A DNA stretch of 64,000 bases, taken from contig NZ_MSZX01000005.1 in NCBI RefSeq assembly GCF_002021565.1, forward strand, positions 62,027 to 126,026, given 5' to 3'. The translations under genes were made by a program, and so were the position numbers. Origin of the DNA: Paenibacillus selenitireducens. GTDB taxonomy: Bacteria; Bacillota; Bacilli; Paenibacillales; Paenibacillaceae. This document shows positions 48,776 to 56,723 of this stretch, in pieces. Position 1 is the stretch's first letter, and each line of letters starts with the position of its first letter. A model generated the notes under the pieces. The model was not told the origin of the DNA. It ran no database searches and saw only the letters and a list, made by a program, of their open reading frames with translations.

Positions 48776-48875
48776 ATAGAGAATTGAAAAGAACACCCGA
48801 CACAACAATGTACTCATGTGAAGGCTACGAGCTGTAAGAGTAGGACAAGCGGGGGAAAGTTGTTTGATTCTCTAT
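48776..48875 (+). ncRNA. Candidate structured RNA, prophage 2
   Basis: A 9-bp closing stem, ATAGAGAAT (48776-48784) / ATTCTCTAT (48867-48875), encloses ACAAC (48802-48806) / GTTGT (48859-48863) and TACTC (48811-48815) / GAGTA (48838-48842). CCCG (48796-48799) could pair with CGGG (48850-48853) as a pseudoknot. It starts right after the -10-like box. No ORF with a ribosome site here. RNA status is inference. Confidence 0.4.
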
Positions 48876-48902
48876 CACACTGGTTTCTCTCCTTTCACCA
48901 TA

Positions 48903-48927
48903 GCCGCTCCTTCGGGGGCGGCATTTT
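48903..48927 (+). terminator. Terminator after the RNA candidate
   Basis: GCCGCTCC (48903-48910) / GGGGCGGC (48915-48922) with TTCG loop, then ATTTT. Confidence 0.65.
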
Positions 48928-48961
48928 AATTAGAAATGAGAAAACAATTACCATTCATTAG

Positions 48962-48992
48962 GTCGCTGATTATTCAGCGGCTTTTTTATTTT
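48962..48992 (+). terminator. Terminator before the small recombinase
   Basis: GTCGCTGA (48962-48969) / TCAGCGGC (48974-48981), then TTTTTTATTTT. Confidence 0.7.
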
Positions 48993-49013
48993 GCATTGAG
49001 GGGGTGACCGACA

Positions 49014-49556
49014 ATAGAGTTTGTTCAGCCAATCAGAGACCCGGAAATCTTAGCAGACATTAAAGATTATTTACGAGGTACGAATCAACGTAATTACATG
49101 ATGTTCATGCTAGGGATCAACACAGGTCTGCGTATCAGTGATTTGCTTAAGCTTCGGGTACGTGATGTACAAGGGACGCACATCGTTCTCAAAGAACAGA
49201 AGACAGGCAAGACAAAGCGAATCCTCATTACGCCAGATTTGAAAAAGGAATTGAATGTTTACACGGAAGATAAGCAACCGATTGAGTATCTAGTGAAAAG
49301 CCGTGAAGGTATTAATAGACCTATCACACGATCTATGGCTTATAAGATTCTCCGCAGCGTCGCTGATGAATTCAGACTCGAAGAAATCGGTTGCCACACT
49401 CTTAGGAAAACATTCGGATATTTTTTCTATCAGCAATATAAGGACCCGGCAATGCTCATGAAACTATTTAATCATAGTTCTGAAAAGGTCACATTACGCT
49501 ATATAGGCATCGAGCAAGACACGATGGACATGCATCTAAAACGCTTCAAAGTGTAA
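49014..49556 (+). CDS. Small tyrosine recombinase with apparent ATA start
   Basis: 180 aa. The first ATG is at 49098, but homology to 10326-10928 begins 28 codons earlier: FVQPIRDPEI against VQPIRDIEVV. Upstream in frame there is a TGA (49005-49007) and no ATG, GTG or TTG; ATA 49014 follows GAGGGGGTG by 7 bases and is the best start. Catalytic residues are intact: TGLRISDLL, HTLRKTFGY, FNHSSEKVTLRYIG. Role as for the prophage 1 paralogue, unknown but unlikely to be the integrase. Confidence 0.8.
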   Translation: MEFVQPIRDPEILADIKDYLRGTNQRNYMMFMLGINTGLRISDLLKLRVRDVQGTHIVLKEQKTGKTKRILITPDLKKELNVYTEDKQPIEYLVKSREGINRPITRSMAYKILRSVADEFRLEEIGCHTLRKTFGYFFYQQYKDPAMLMKLFNHSSEKVTLRYIGIEQDTMDMHLKRFKV

Positions 49557-49733
49557 TCAATTACTCATATTGAGCATAGGTGGAACTCGTTTCTGTGAGG
49601 TTGGTTAAACTCAATCAGCAAGCAGGTTTTCGGTTCCTCACTGAGTTCAACAAAATATAACATATGGATAACTCAAACGTTCACAAAGCGTTCGTGTTTT
49701 GAGGGAACAAATATCTTGAAAAGGGGAAATAAA
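49557..49733. other. Intergenic segment with inverted repeats
   Basis: 177 bp with imperfect hairpins: GTGAGG (about 49596) with CCTCAC (about 49637), and a CTCAAACGTTC...GTTTTGAG stem near 49673-49703. Could be a packaging or recombination site, given the recombinase before it and HNH/terminase genes after it. Confidence 0.35.
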
Positions 49734-50363
49734 ATGAGGTCAGAAGTGGTGAAAAATAAACTTCAATACTTGAGTATATTAAGCGACTTAGCTATTCAAT
49801 GCTTAAAAAAAGGAACAATACGGTATAACGGAATCGCGCATGGCGCCATGTTAGATAAAAGATTGATAGATACTTGTAATAGCATCGAGTGTGAATTGGG
49901 GATCGGTATTGATGTTGATCCATTTGATAAATATGTCTCACAACCGCCAACGATAGAACAACGCATTCGGGCAGCTATGATAGATGAATACCCTTATCAA
50001 GTTGTTTATTACACAAGGAGAGAAGGGGCGACATCCTCCATTATTGAGATTGCGAAGGAGAACGAGTCTATTGTAGTTCTTACTAACTCGGTAATGGAAA
50101 GACAATACAAAGAAAAAGGTATTCGCTGTATGAATTATCGAAATAGTCATCAAAGATGGTTGTATGGTAAGAAGCCTATAACGCTTATAGCCGATGTCGT
50201 ACCAGATGAAGCATTGGCTCCATGGCGAAGAGAACTTAGAGGACCAATCAATCGCATTATCGCAGTGAAAAGTATTCAAGTTGGTTTAGATGGGTCGGCA
50301 TCTGTTCAAGGCATCGATCTTAAGAAAGCTAATAAGAGCTTTGGGAGTGAATGGAGATGCTAA
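49734..50363 (+). CDS. Unknown protein
   Basis: 209 aa from ATG 49734 (AAAGGGGA 7 bases upstream; TTG 49716 is weaker). Residues 90-180 have an alpha/beta pattern: SSIIEIAKENESIVVLTNSV, YGKKPITLIADVVPDEALAP. This resembles part of a phosphoesterase or ATPase core but I cannot name it. Overlaps the next ORF slightly. Confidence 0.6.
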   Translation: MRSEVVKNKLQYLSILSDLAIQCLKKGTIRYNGIAHGAMLDKRLIDTCNSIECELGIGIDVDPFDKYVSQPPTIEQRIRAAMIDEYPYQVVYYTRREGATSSIIEIAKENESIVVLTNSVMERQYKEKGIRCMNYRNSHQRWLYGKKPITLIADVVPDEALAPWRRELRGPINRIIAVKSIQVGLDGSASVQGIDLKKANKSFGSEWRC

Positions 50364-50560
50364 AGTGTCTTATTGGAAAGACCATAGTTTATGCAATGCG
50401 ATACGTCGATCAGTCATTTGACACTGTGACAATTGAATGCGATGACGGTACCACATTAACCATTACATCAACTAAGTCACATATGGACAATGAAGGATTA
50501 GATGTTGAGGTTCACAAGGATGGTGAAGAGATTGCCTCCGATCGCACAGAAACCATGTAG
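50357..50560 (+). CDS. Small beta-rich protein
   Basis: 67 aa from ATG 50357 (GGGAGTGA upstream; ATG 50351 is close behind). LIGKTIVYAMRYVDQSFDTV and TIECDDGTTLTITSTKSHMD suggest an OB/SH3-like barrel. Unknown. Its 3' end overlaps the HNH gene. Confidence 0.55.
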   Translation: MLKCLIGKTIVYAMRYVDQSFDTVTIECDDGTTLTITSTKSHMDNEGLDVEVHKDGEEIASDRTETM

Positions 50561-50900
50561 CCACACTGGGTGTCGCATTCTAACAAGAGAGCGTTATTGT
50601 TCAGCGCATACTAAGGATAAAAATAAGTATGACCGTTATCGTGGAACTGCATCACAGCGCGGATATAACAGCAAATGGCGCCAGGCTCGCGTATGGTACT
50701 TAGTTAAGCACCCGTTGTGTGTATACTGTGCAATGCAAGACAAGGTAATCGCTGCAACAGTCGTCGATCATATCAAACCACACAAAGGTGACAAGTTACT
50801 ATTTTGGGACCGAGATAATTGGCAAGGGCTATGTATCTCATGCCATAATTCAAAAACGGTAAGAGAGGATGGTGGGTTCGGAAATACTCAAAAATGCTAG
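50520..50900 (+). CDS. HNH endonuclease (packaging type)
   Basis: 126 aa; start ATG 50520 or TTG 50532. N-terminal zinc-ribbon-like CSHTGCRILTRERYCSAH, then TASQRGYNSKWRQARVWYLV, CVYCAMQDKVIAATVVDHIK and CISCHNSKTVRE, giving the HNH core (DHIKPHKG, LFWDRDNWQGLC, HNSK). HNH proteins of this type are found next to terminase in HK97-like phages and are needed for correct DNA cutting with TerL. Here two cargo genes separate it from terS. Confidence 0.88.
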   Translation: MVKRLPPIAQKPCSHTGCRILTRERYCSAHTKDKNKYDRYRGTASQRGYNSKWRQARVWYLVKHPLCVYCAMQDKVIAATVVDHIKPHKGDKLLFWDRDNWQGLCISCHNSKTVREDGGFGNTQKC

Positions 50901-50961
50901 AAAATCTTTCTAATATATAGTATATTTTCTATAACTATATGCTATTGAGGGAGCGAATAAT

Positions 50962-51678
50962 TTGATAATCAGTGCGGTTTTTCAAAAGGAGTTAGAAGAC
51001 TCATTGTGTGGTACATATTTATCGGCTGATGATTTTCTTATTTCCGAAGGGAAAGATAACGCTAGAAATCCAATGATTAATATATTCTACAGGTATTTTA
51101 CTGGTCAACCCAAATATTCTCTTTTATTATATATAAGAAAGGGTTCTTTTAAAGTCGCTAAGAGACCGGGAAAAGTATTAGAACTAGAGTCAATTGAACT
51201 AACTGATAAAGGAGAAGTACTACTCGAAATAAGAAAGTGGATAGATAATATAGAAACTGAGTTTAAAATATTTAATGAAGTAAATGAAATTATAAAAAAT
51301 AGGGAGCAACGCACTGAAAGAATAAAAGGGATGGAACAGTCATTATCCGGAATAGGGAATGAACAATTTTCTACTGATGAAGTCAATAAGTTAATTCAGA
51401 GAGTATCAACATTAGAAGAACTTTTTTTAGCTCAATTAGAAGAAGAGATAAAAGACAAAGAACTACTCAGAAACGAAATTAATAAATTTAAAAAAGATAT
51501 TAGTTTCTTGAAAATGCAAGTCAGTATTTTGAATAAAAAGAACTGGCTTTTCGCGTTTGACTCTAGAATATCTCAGTGGAGAAAAAGGAACCCTAGAGCT
51601 GTTGAAGCATTAGATATTAAGAATTTCGAGGTTTTACCAGAGGCAGTAAAAATGTTAACCCATTCTGAAATAGATTAG
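50962..51678 (+). CDS. AT-rich cassette gene A: coiled-coil protein of unknown function
   Basis: 238 aa from TTG 50962 with GAGGGAG upstream. N-terminal about 95 residues globular (FQKELEDSLCGTYLSADDFL, FYRYFTGQPKYSLLLYIRKG, LELTDKGEVLLEIRKW-like pattern); about 95-195 coiled coil; basic end with RISQWRKRNPRAVEAL. Markedly AT-rich compared with flanking phage genes. Promoter-like AT sequences (repeated TATA) precede it. No family recognised. Part of a two-gene moron. Confidence 0.7.
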   Translation: MIISAVFQKELEDSLCGTYLSADDFLISEGKDNARNPMINIFYRYFTGQPKYSLLLYIRKGSFKVAKRPGKVLELESIELTDKGEVLLEIRKWIDNIETEFKIFNEVNEIIKNREQRTERIKGMEQSLSGIGNEQFSTDEVNKLIQRVSTLEELFLAQLEEEIKDKELLRNEINKFKKDISFLKMQVSILNKKNWLFAFDSRISQWRKRNPRAVEALDIKNFEVLPEAVKMLTHSEID

Positions 51679-51720
51679 ATTAATATAAATAGAGAGTTGT
51701 TTTTTAGGGGGGGATCCGGG

Positions 51721-52479
51721 ATGGTTGATAAAGTAAAAAAAGTAAGCAATCCACTTACTATTGTTGCTATTTTTGCTGGTTTAGCAGAGGTTGCTAGTAC
51801 AGTAGCATTAGGGCTAATAAATGAAGAAATACAGCTTATTTTTATTTGGTTCGTTATGGTGTTCCCTGTTCTATTGGTTGTTATATTTTTCTTAACATTA
51901 AATTTAAATCCAAAAGTTTTATACTCTCCAAGTGATTTTAAAGATGAGGATAACTTTTTGCAAACACTAGCAGGAAGCTATACATTAAAAAAACAATTTG
52001 ATGAGATGAACAATATTATTACCGAATCTAAAGCGGAAATTATATCACTTGCTAAAGAGGCAACAAAAAAACCTTCCGAGCAAAATACAGAAATTTCAAC
52101 GCCTACAAATGGTGAATCATCAGTTTCAGGGGTTATAGAAGTCAGCAAAAAAGAAGACCCTTCGAAATCAGTGGAATCACTAATAAATGAGAAGTTTAGT
52201 CCTATTGAAGAAAAAATAAAGGATTTCAAGATATCTACTGAATTACTAACTATGGATAATATAAACAGTAATACATCTTCACTCCAATTACAGATTATCA
52301 ATTTATTGATAAGCCGAGGAGCATTAGATGCAGTTACGATTTCAAATGTCTTAAGTATTACTGTAAAAAGAGCACTGGAATCTTTAGAGAAACTCAGAAG
52401 AAGGGGTTTAATAGATGTAAATTATTATGACGATGAGAAGAAGTATTATGTAAAAATGAATAGCTGGACAGCTTCTTAG
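51721..52479 (+). CDS. AT-rich cassette gene B: two-TM protein with C-terminal winged helix
   Basis: 252 aa from ATG 51721 (GGGGGG site; reading from 51697 lacks one). Two transmembrane helices (about 11-31, 38-60) in a NPLTIVAIFAGLAEVASTVA ... FPVLLVVIFFLTLNLNPKVL frame, then a Ser/Thr/Glu linker and a winged helix at about 185-250 (LQIINLLISRGALDAVTISN, KRALESLEKLRRRGLIDVNY). I recall this 2-TM module at the N-terminus of diverse defence-type proteins, unverified. Likely a membrane-anchored sensor or effector. Confidence 0.7.
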   Translation: MVDKVKKVSNPLTIVAIFAGLAEVASTVALGLINEEIQLIFIWFVMVFPVLLVVIFFLTLNLNPKVLYSPSDFKDEDNFLQTLAGSYTLKKQFDEMNNIITESKAEIISLAKEATKKPSEQNTEISTPTNGESSVSGVIEVSKKEDPSKSVESLINEKFSPIEEKIKDFKISTELLTMDNINSNTSSLQLQIINLLISRGALDAVTISNVLSITVKRALESLEKLRRRGLIDVNYYDDEKKYYVKMNSWTAS

Positions 52480-52500
52480 AGACTCCCGTCCTACTATATG

Positions 52501-52530
52501 AATAGACCCCCCATGGGGTCTATTTTTATT
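52501..52530 (+). terminator. Terminator closing the AT-rich cassette
   Basis: AATAGACCCC (52501-52510) / GGGGTCTATT (52515-52524), then TTTATT. It isolates the two-gene cassette from the packaging genes. Confidence 0.8.
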
Positions 52531-52617
52531 ATTAAGAAATTGCGAGACCGCGTGTCCCTCTAATGTGAAAAAAAGTCCCCGACAGAAGTTTTAGAGGGAG
52601 AAGGGAGGTGGACACAC

Positions 52618-53100
52618 GTGAATGAGGTCATTGACTTCAATCATATGAGGATTGGAAAAAAGGGCGGCGGTAAACATTGGACAAAAAAAGAAGTTGAAAA
52701 CCGCGAAGCAGCGGCAAAGAAATTTGAGCGCAAAAAGAAGAGGAAGCTTAAGGTCCCGGATTGGTTGACAGATGAAGCACGAAAGGTTTGGCGTAAGACT
52801 GTCAAGGACATGGAAGAGTTCGACGTATTGGATAAAGTGGATGAAGATGTTTTGGGAACGTATTGCGATGCGGTCGCAAAATATCAATATGCAAACACGC
52901 TAATCGAAGAACACGGTTACACCGAAGTAAATGCTCAAGGGAATTCGGTTGTAAGTGCTCATGTCAAACTAGCGCAAGGATATTCACGAATCATACTTGC
53001 TTACTCCAATAAACTCGGATTGAACGCCGATGCCCGCGCCCGACTCGCCAAGAAAATAGCGGACGGGGAAGGTGATCCGAATGAAGACCTATTCGACTGA
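52618..53100 (+). CDS. terS: Terminase small subunit, P27 family
   Basis: 160 aa from GTG 52618 with GGGAGGTGG upstream. P27 pattern: LKVPDWLTDEARKVWRKTVK, LDKVDEDVLGTYCDAVAKYQ, GYTEVNAQGNSVVSAHVKLA, then LGLNADARARLA. It recognises cos/pac DNA and helps load TerL. Overlaps terL. Confidence 0.92.
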   Translation: MNEVIDFNHMRIGKKGGGKHWTKKEVENREAAAKKFERKKKRKLKVPDWLTDEARKVWRKTVKDMEEFDVLDKVDEDVLGTYCDAVAKYQYANTLIEEHGYTEVNAQGNSVVSAHVKLAQGYSRIILAYSNKLGLNADARARLAKKIADGEGDPNEDLFD

Positions 53101-54871
53101 ATGGGAAGACGTTCACCCCACACATCGTTACGCGGCGGAAATTATAACCGGGAAGCGCAAGGGATGTGAATTAGAGCAATTAGCATGTAGACGTCATTTG
53201 AACGATCTTAAGCGACAAGGGACGGATGAGTTCCCTTACGTATTTGATGAATCACGTGCAGATCGCATATTTGATTGGTTCGAAAAGTGTTGCCGACATG
53301 TGCGAGGACCATTCTCCGGGCAGCTCATTGAGTTACTACCCTTTCAAAAGTTTGATTTAGGTGTTGTGTTCGGTTGGGTGCATCGCGAGTCAGGAAAACG
53401 AAGATTTAAAAAGGCATTTCATTTACGCTCCCGCGGTAATGTCAAATCAACCGAAATGAGCGGACTTGCCCTGTATGGCATGTGTGGCGATTGTGTTTAT
53501 CCGCCTGGGAATCCTGCATTTAAGCGGTACGAGGACAGCCCGGAGGTTGAATGTGCTGCGGTAGATAAGACGCAAGCAAAACGGGTATGGGGCGACGCGC
53601 AGAAGATGGGCGAGCACAGCCCGGATATTATGAAACGCTTGCGAATTAAGCGAACATACATTGAGCATTCGACCCGCGGTGGGTGGATGCGTCCACTTTC
53701 GAGGGATACGAAAAATAAAGACTCGGGCGCGCCTTGTTTAGTTATCATCGACGAATATCATGCGCATCCAACTTCGGATATTCTTGATGTCCTTTTCTCC
53801 GGATTTGGTAAGCGACTGCAATCTCTCATGATGATCATCTCGACAGCGGGGAAGGATGCAGAGAACAGTCCATGTAAGAAGGAATATGATGCCCTTTGTA
53901 AGATGATGCGAGGTGAAAACCCTATGAACGAGACAATTTTTGCGATGATTCGTGAACTGGATAAAGGTGATGATCCGCACGATGAATCCAATTGGGTAAA
54001 AGCAAATCCGATTCTTCAAGAAGAAAACGAATACGCAGAAGAATTGTATAACCAGATTAAAGCAGAGCATGACGAAGCTTACAATACTGGTGACCCGGCT
54101 AAAATTCGGGAATGGTTGACGAAACGCGTTAACCGATGGCAAGCAGACAGTGAAACAAAATATATGTCCGGTATTATGGATAAATGGAAGGCGCTCGGTA
54201 TTTCTCGGGACGCTTTTTTGGCGTTGGTTCGCAACCATAAAACTTGGAGCGGTTTGGATTTAGCAAAAACGACGGACCTTACCGCAGACGCAAATGTCTT
54301 CAAGCTAAGTGACGGAAGGTATGCAGTCACGGCTCATGGCTTTATGCCGAAAGAACGAGCCACGCAGCACGAACACTCTGATAGGGTGCCGTACAATACC
54401 TGGGCAGAAGAAGGTTGGTGTACGCTGACCGAGGGAGCCGTGACAGACTATAGATTCATCAAGAGCCACATGCAGCAATTAGAAGCCGATGAGGGCTGGA
54501 CGATTGAAGAGATATGTTATGACCCGTACAATGCAACACACTTCACCCAAGAACTTGAAGCAGAAGGTTATCAACGGGTGGAGATTCGCCAAGGGGTTCA
54601 GACGCTATCAGAGCCGACGAAGTTCTTTAGAAATCTTGTGCTCAAAGGATTGATTGTTCATGATGGCAGTCCTTTATTGACTTGGTGCCTTTCTAATGCC
54701 GTCGAGGTTGTAGATAACAACGGTAATATCAAACTGAGCAAGAAACACAAGGACGATAGTCAGCGGATAGACTTGCTTGCCGCAATCATAAATGCGTTTG
54801 TTCGAGCGATGTTGGATGAAGGCGACACAGATTTGAACGAGCATATCTTAAGCGAAGAATTTTCATTCTGA
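53081..54871 (+). CDS. terL: Terminase large subunit, HK97 type
   Basis: 596 aa from ATG 53081 (AAGGTGA upstream). ATPase: atypical Walker A RSRGNVKST (about 116-124), Walker B CLVIIDEYH (219-227), then ISTAG. Nuclease domain begins at about GLDLAKTTDLTA. The C-terminal KHKDDSQRIDLLAAIINAFV fits the Terminase_1 family. Cuts and packages DNA. Unrelated in detail to the prophage 1 TerL, showing separate origins of the head modules. Confidence 0.94.
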   Translation: MKTYSTEWEDVHPTHRYAAEIITGKRKGCELEQLACRRHLNDLKRQGTDEFPYVFDESRADRIFDWFEKCCRHVRGPFSGQLIELLPFQKFDLGVVFGWVHRESGKRRFKKAFHLRSRGNVKSTEMSGLALYGMCGDCVYPPGNPAFKRYEDSPEVECAAVDKTQAKRVWGDAQKMGEHSPDIMKRLRIKRTYIEHSTRGGWMRPLSRDTKNKDSGAPCLVIIDEYHAHPTSDILDVLFSGFGKRLQSLMMIISTAGKDAENSPCKKEYDALCKMMRGENPMNETIFAMIRELDKGDDPHDESNWVKANPILQEENEYAEELYNQIKAEHDEAYNTGDPAKIREWLTKRVNRWQADSETKYMSGIMDKWKALGISRDAFLALVRNHKTWSGLDLAKTTDLTADANVFKLSDGRYAVTAHGFMPKERATQHEHSDRVPYNTWAEEGWCTLTEGAVTDYRFIKSHMQQLEADEGWTIEEICYDPYNATHFTQELEAEGYQRVEIRQGVQTLSEPTKFFRNLVLKGLIVHDGSPLLTWCLSNAVEVVDNNGNIKLSKKHKDDSQRIDLLAAIINAFVRAMLDEGDTDLNEHILSEEFSF

Positions 54872-54892
54872 GGAAGGAGGTGAAACAAAACT

Positions 54893-56161
54893 TTGGCTAA
54901 ACGATGGTGGAAGTTTTGGAGTAAACGCTCCATCGAATGGAATGGTGGCAGATTTGATGGGGGCGGTCGCACAAGAAGTGGTGAGTTAATCACAACAGAA
55001 ACCGCCATGCTGAACAGCAACGTGTATACGGTCGCTTCGATTCTGGGCGGAGATATCGGAAAGTTTCCTCTACAGGTATTTAAACGTGTTGGTGACAACA
55101 TTCGCCGCGATACGAATCACCCCGTATCAAAGCTGCTTGGCAAACGATCTAACCCACACATGACCGCCTACACGTTTAAAGAAACGATGAAGCTGCACTG
55201 TGTGGTTTGGGGAAATGCTTACGCAGAAATTGAATTCGGCGAAGATGGTTATCCCAAAGCTCTTTGGCCTCTTGATCCCGGACGTACCGATGTGATGACA
55301 GACCTTGAAGGGAATGTTTGGTATGTAACTACATTACCAAACGGTTCGCGTCGGAAATTAACGGTTGATCAGGTACTACACTTTAAAAGTATAGGTCGCA
55401 GCGGATTAAAAGGGATTACGCCTATTGAAGTCATCCGCGAGGAATTAGGGATTCAAAAGGCGCAGAAGAAATTCCTAGGGTCCTTCTATGGGAACGGGAC
55501 AACCGTCGGCGGAGTACTTAACGTTGAATCAGATAAGCCTTTAACAGGAGCAGCAAAGGACCGTATTCGTGACGAATGGGCAAAGATTAACTCCGGTTTA
55601 GATAATATGGCGCGCGTTGCGATATTAGATAACACAACGAAATACCAGGCATTAGGTATGCCCCTCAAGGATGCGGAATTTATCGATTCATCGAAATTCG
55701 GTATTGCCGAGGTCGCCAAAATTTATAAAGTGCCAGGTTACAAGCTAGGTATTTCGGATGTGAAGTACTCCAATATGGAGAATCAATCCTTGGAGTACGT
55801 GAAGAATACGCTGCAACCTATCGTAACCAATTGGGAAATGGAAATCGATACGAAACTATTCACTGAAACAGAACAAAAGAAATACTACGTCAAATTTAAC
55901 ATGACAAGCGAATTGCGGGGCGATTCAGCCACGCGCGCCGCCTTCTATAAGGCGATGTTAGAAATTGGTGTCCTGACTATCAATGAGGTTCGTCTTATGG
56001 AAGAACTAGACCAGATCGGACCTGACGGAGACAAGCATTTCATTAATTTGAATTTAGTGAATTTGGCGAATATGGACCAATATCAGAATGCAAGGGCAGG
56101 AACGAAGGGGGGTGAGGACGATAAAGAAGGAAATACGGTACCTAACGATCCAGCAGCTTGA
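54893..56161 (+). CDS. Portal protein, HK97 family
   Basis: 422 aa from TTG 54893 with GGAAGGAGGTGA upstream. Family blocks: ETAMLNSNVYTVASILGGDI, HPVSKLLGKRSNPHMTAYTF, WGNAYAEIEFGEDGYP, FKSIGRSGLKGITPIEVIRE, and DAEFIDSSKFGIAEVAKIYK. It forms the DNA entry channel and overlaps the protease gene. Confidence 0.94.
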   Translation: MAKRWWKFWSKRSIEWNGGRFDGGGRTRSGELITTETAMLNSNVYTVASILGGDIGKFPLQVFKRVGDNIRRDTNHPVSKLLGKRSNPHMTAYTFKETMKLHCVVWGNAYAEIEFGEDGYPKALWPLDPGRTDVMTDLEGNVWYVTTLPNGSRRKLTVDQVLHFKSIGRSGLKGITPIEVIREELGIQKAQKKFLGSFYGNGTTVGGVLNVESDKPLTGAAKDRIRDEWAKINSGLDNMARVAILDNTTKYQALGMPLKDAEFIDSSKFGIAEVAKIYKVPGYKLGISDVKYSNMENQSLEYVKNTLQPIVTNWEMEIDTKLFTETEQKKYYVKFNMTSELRGDSATRAAFYKAMLEIGVLTINEVRLMEELDQIGPDGDKHFINLNLVNLANMDQYQNARAGTKGGEDDKEGNTVPNDPAA

Positions 56162-56720
56162 GACACGATCAACAAGTGAAGGATCGGATTCGATTACCAT
56201 CGTGGGGTATGCTGCGAAGTTCAATACACGATCAAGGCTTTTGTATGGCGAGTTTTTCGAAAAAATCGCACAAGGTGCCTTTACGCTCACGTTACGAGAG
56301 GACACGATCAAAGCGTTATGGAATCACAACAGCGATATGGTCCTTGGATCAACCAAAAGCGGCACATTAAGGCTTTATGAGGATCAAATTGGATTGCGTA
56401 TGGAAATAGATTTACCTAACAGTACATGGGGACACGATGCCTATGAATCCGTGAATCGCGGAGACGTAGACGGCGTGTCCTTTGGTATGTATGTGCGACG
56501 AGATTCAGTCGTGTACCTCCCGGATGAGGATGTATATGAACGCACGTTACTTGATATCGAACTATTCGAAGTATCGCCCACGGCTTTCCCTGCCTATGAA
56601 GACAGTGAGGTCGAAACAGAATCCAGAACCTTAGAGGATTTGGGCATTGTCCCGAAAGAAATACGAAATCTTGCTGAATTAGAGCAATTATTAATACAAA
56701 TCGAATTGATGGGGGTTTAA
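56112..56720 (+). CDS. Prohead protease, HK97 family
   Basis: 202 aa from GTG 56112, overlapping the portal end; the longer in-frame ATG 56088 has no site. Catalytic pattern of S78 proteases: ALWNHNSDMVLG (His) and GDVDGVSFGMYV (Ser), then LLDIELFEVSPTAFPAYEDS. It trims the capsid delta domain during maturation. An AAGGGGGG stretch also points to an ATA codon at 56121, but the GTG is adequate. Confidence 0.93.
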   Translation: MRTIKKEIRYLTIQQLETRSTSEGSDSITIVGYAAKFNTRSRLLYGEFFEKIAQGAFTLTLREDTIKALWNHNSDMVLGSTKSGTLRLYEDQIGLRMEIDLPNSTWGHDAYESVNRGDVDGVSFGMYVRRDSVVYLPDEDVYERTLLDIELFEVSPTAFPAYEDSEVETESRTLEDLGIVPKEIRNLAELEQLLIQIELMGV

Positions 56721-56723
56721 TCT

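Noticed and set aside
50520-50900. HNH gene as a free-standing homing endonuclease
   Set aside because: It has the zinc-ribbon HNH form associated with packaging and lies by terS/terL of an HK97-type module.
53738-54238. 166-aa minus-strand ORF
   Set aside because: It is a shadow of terL, which has clear motifs on the plus strand.
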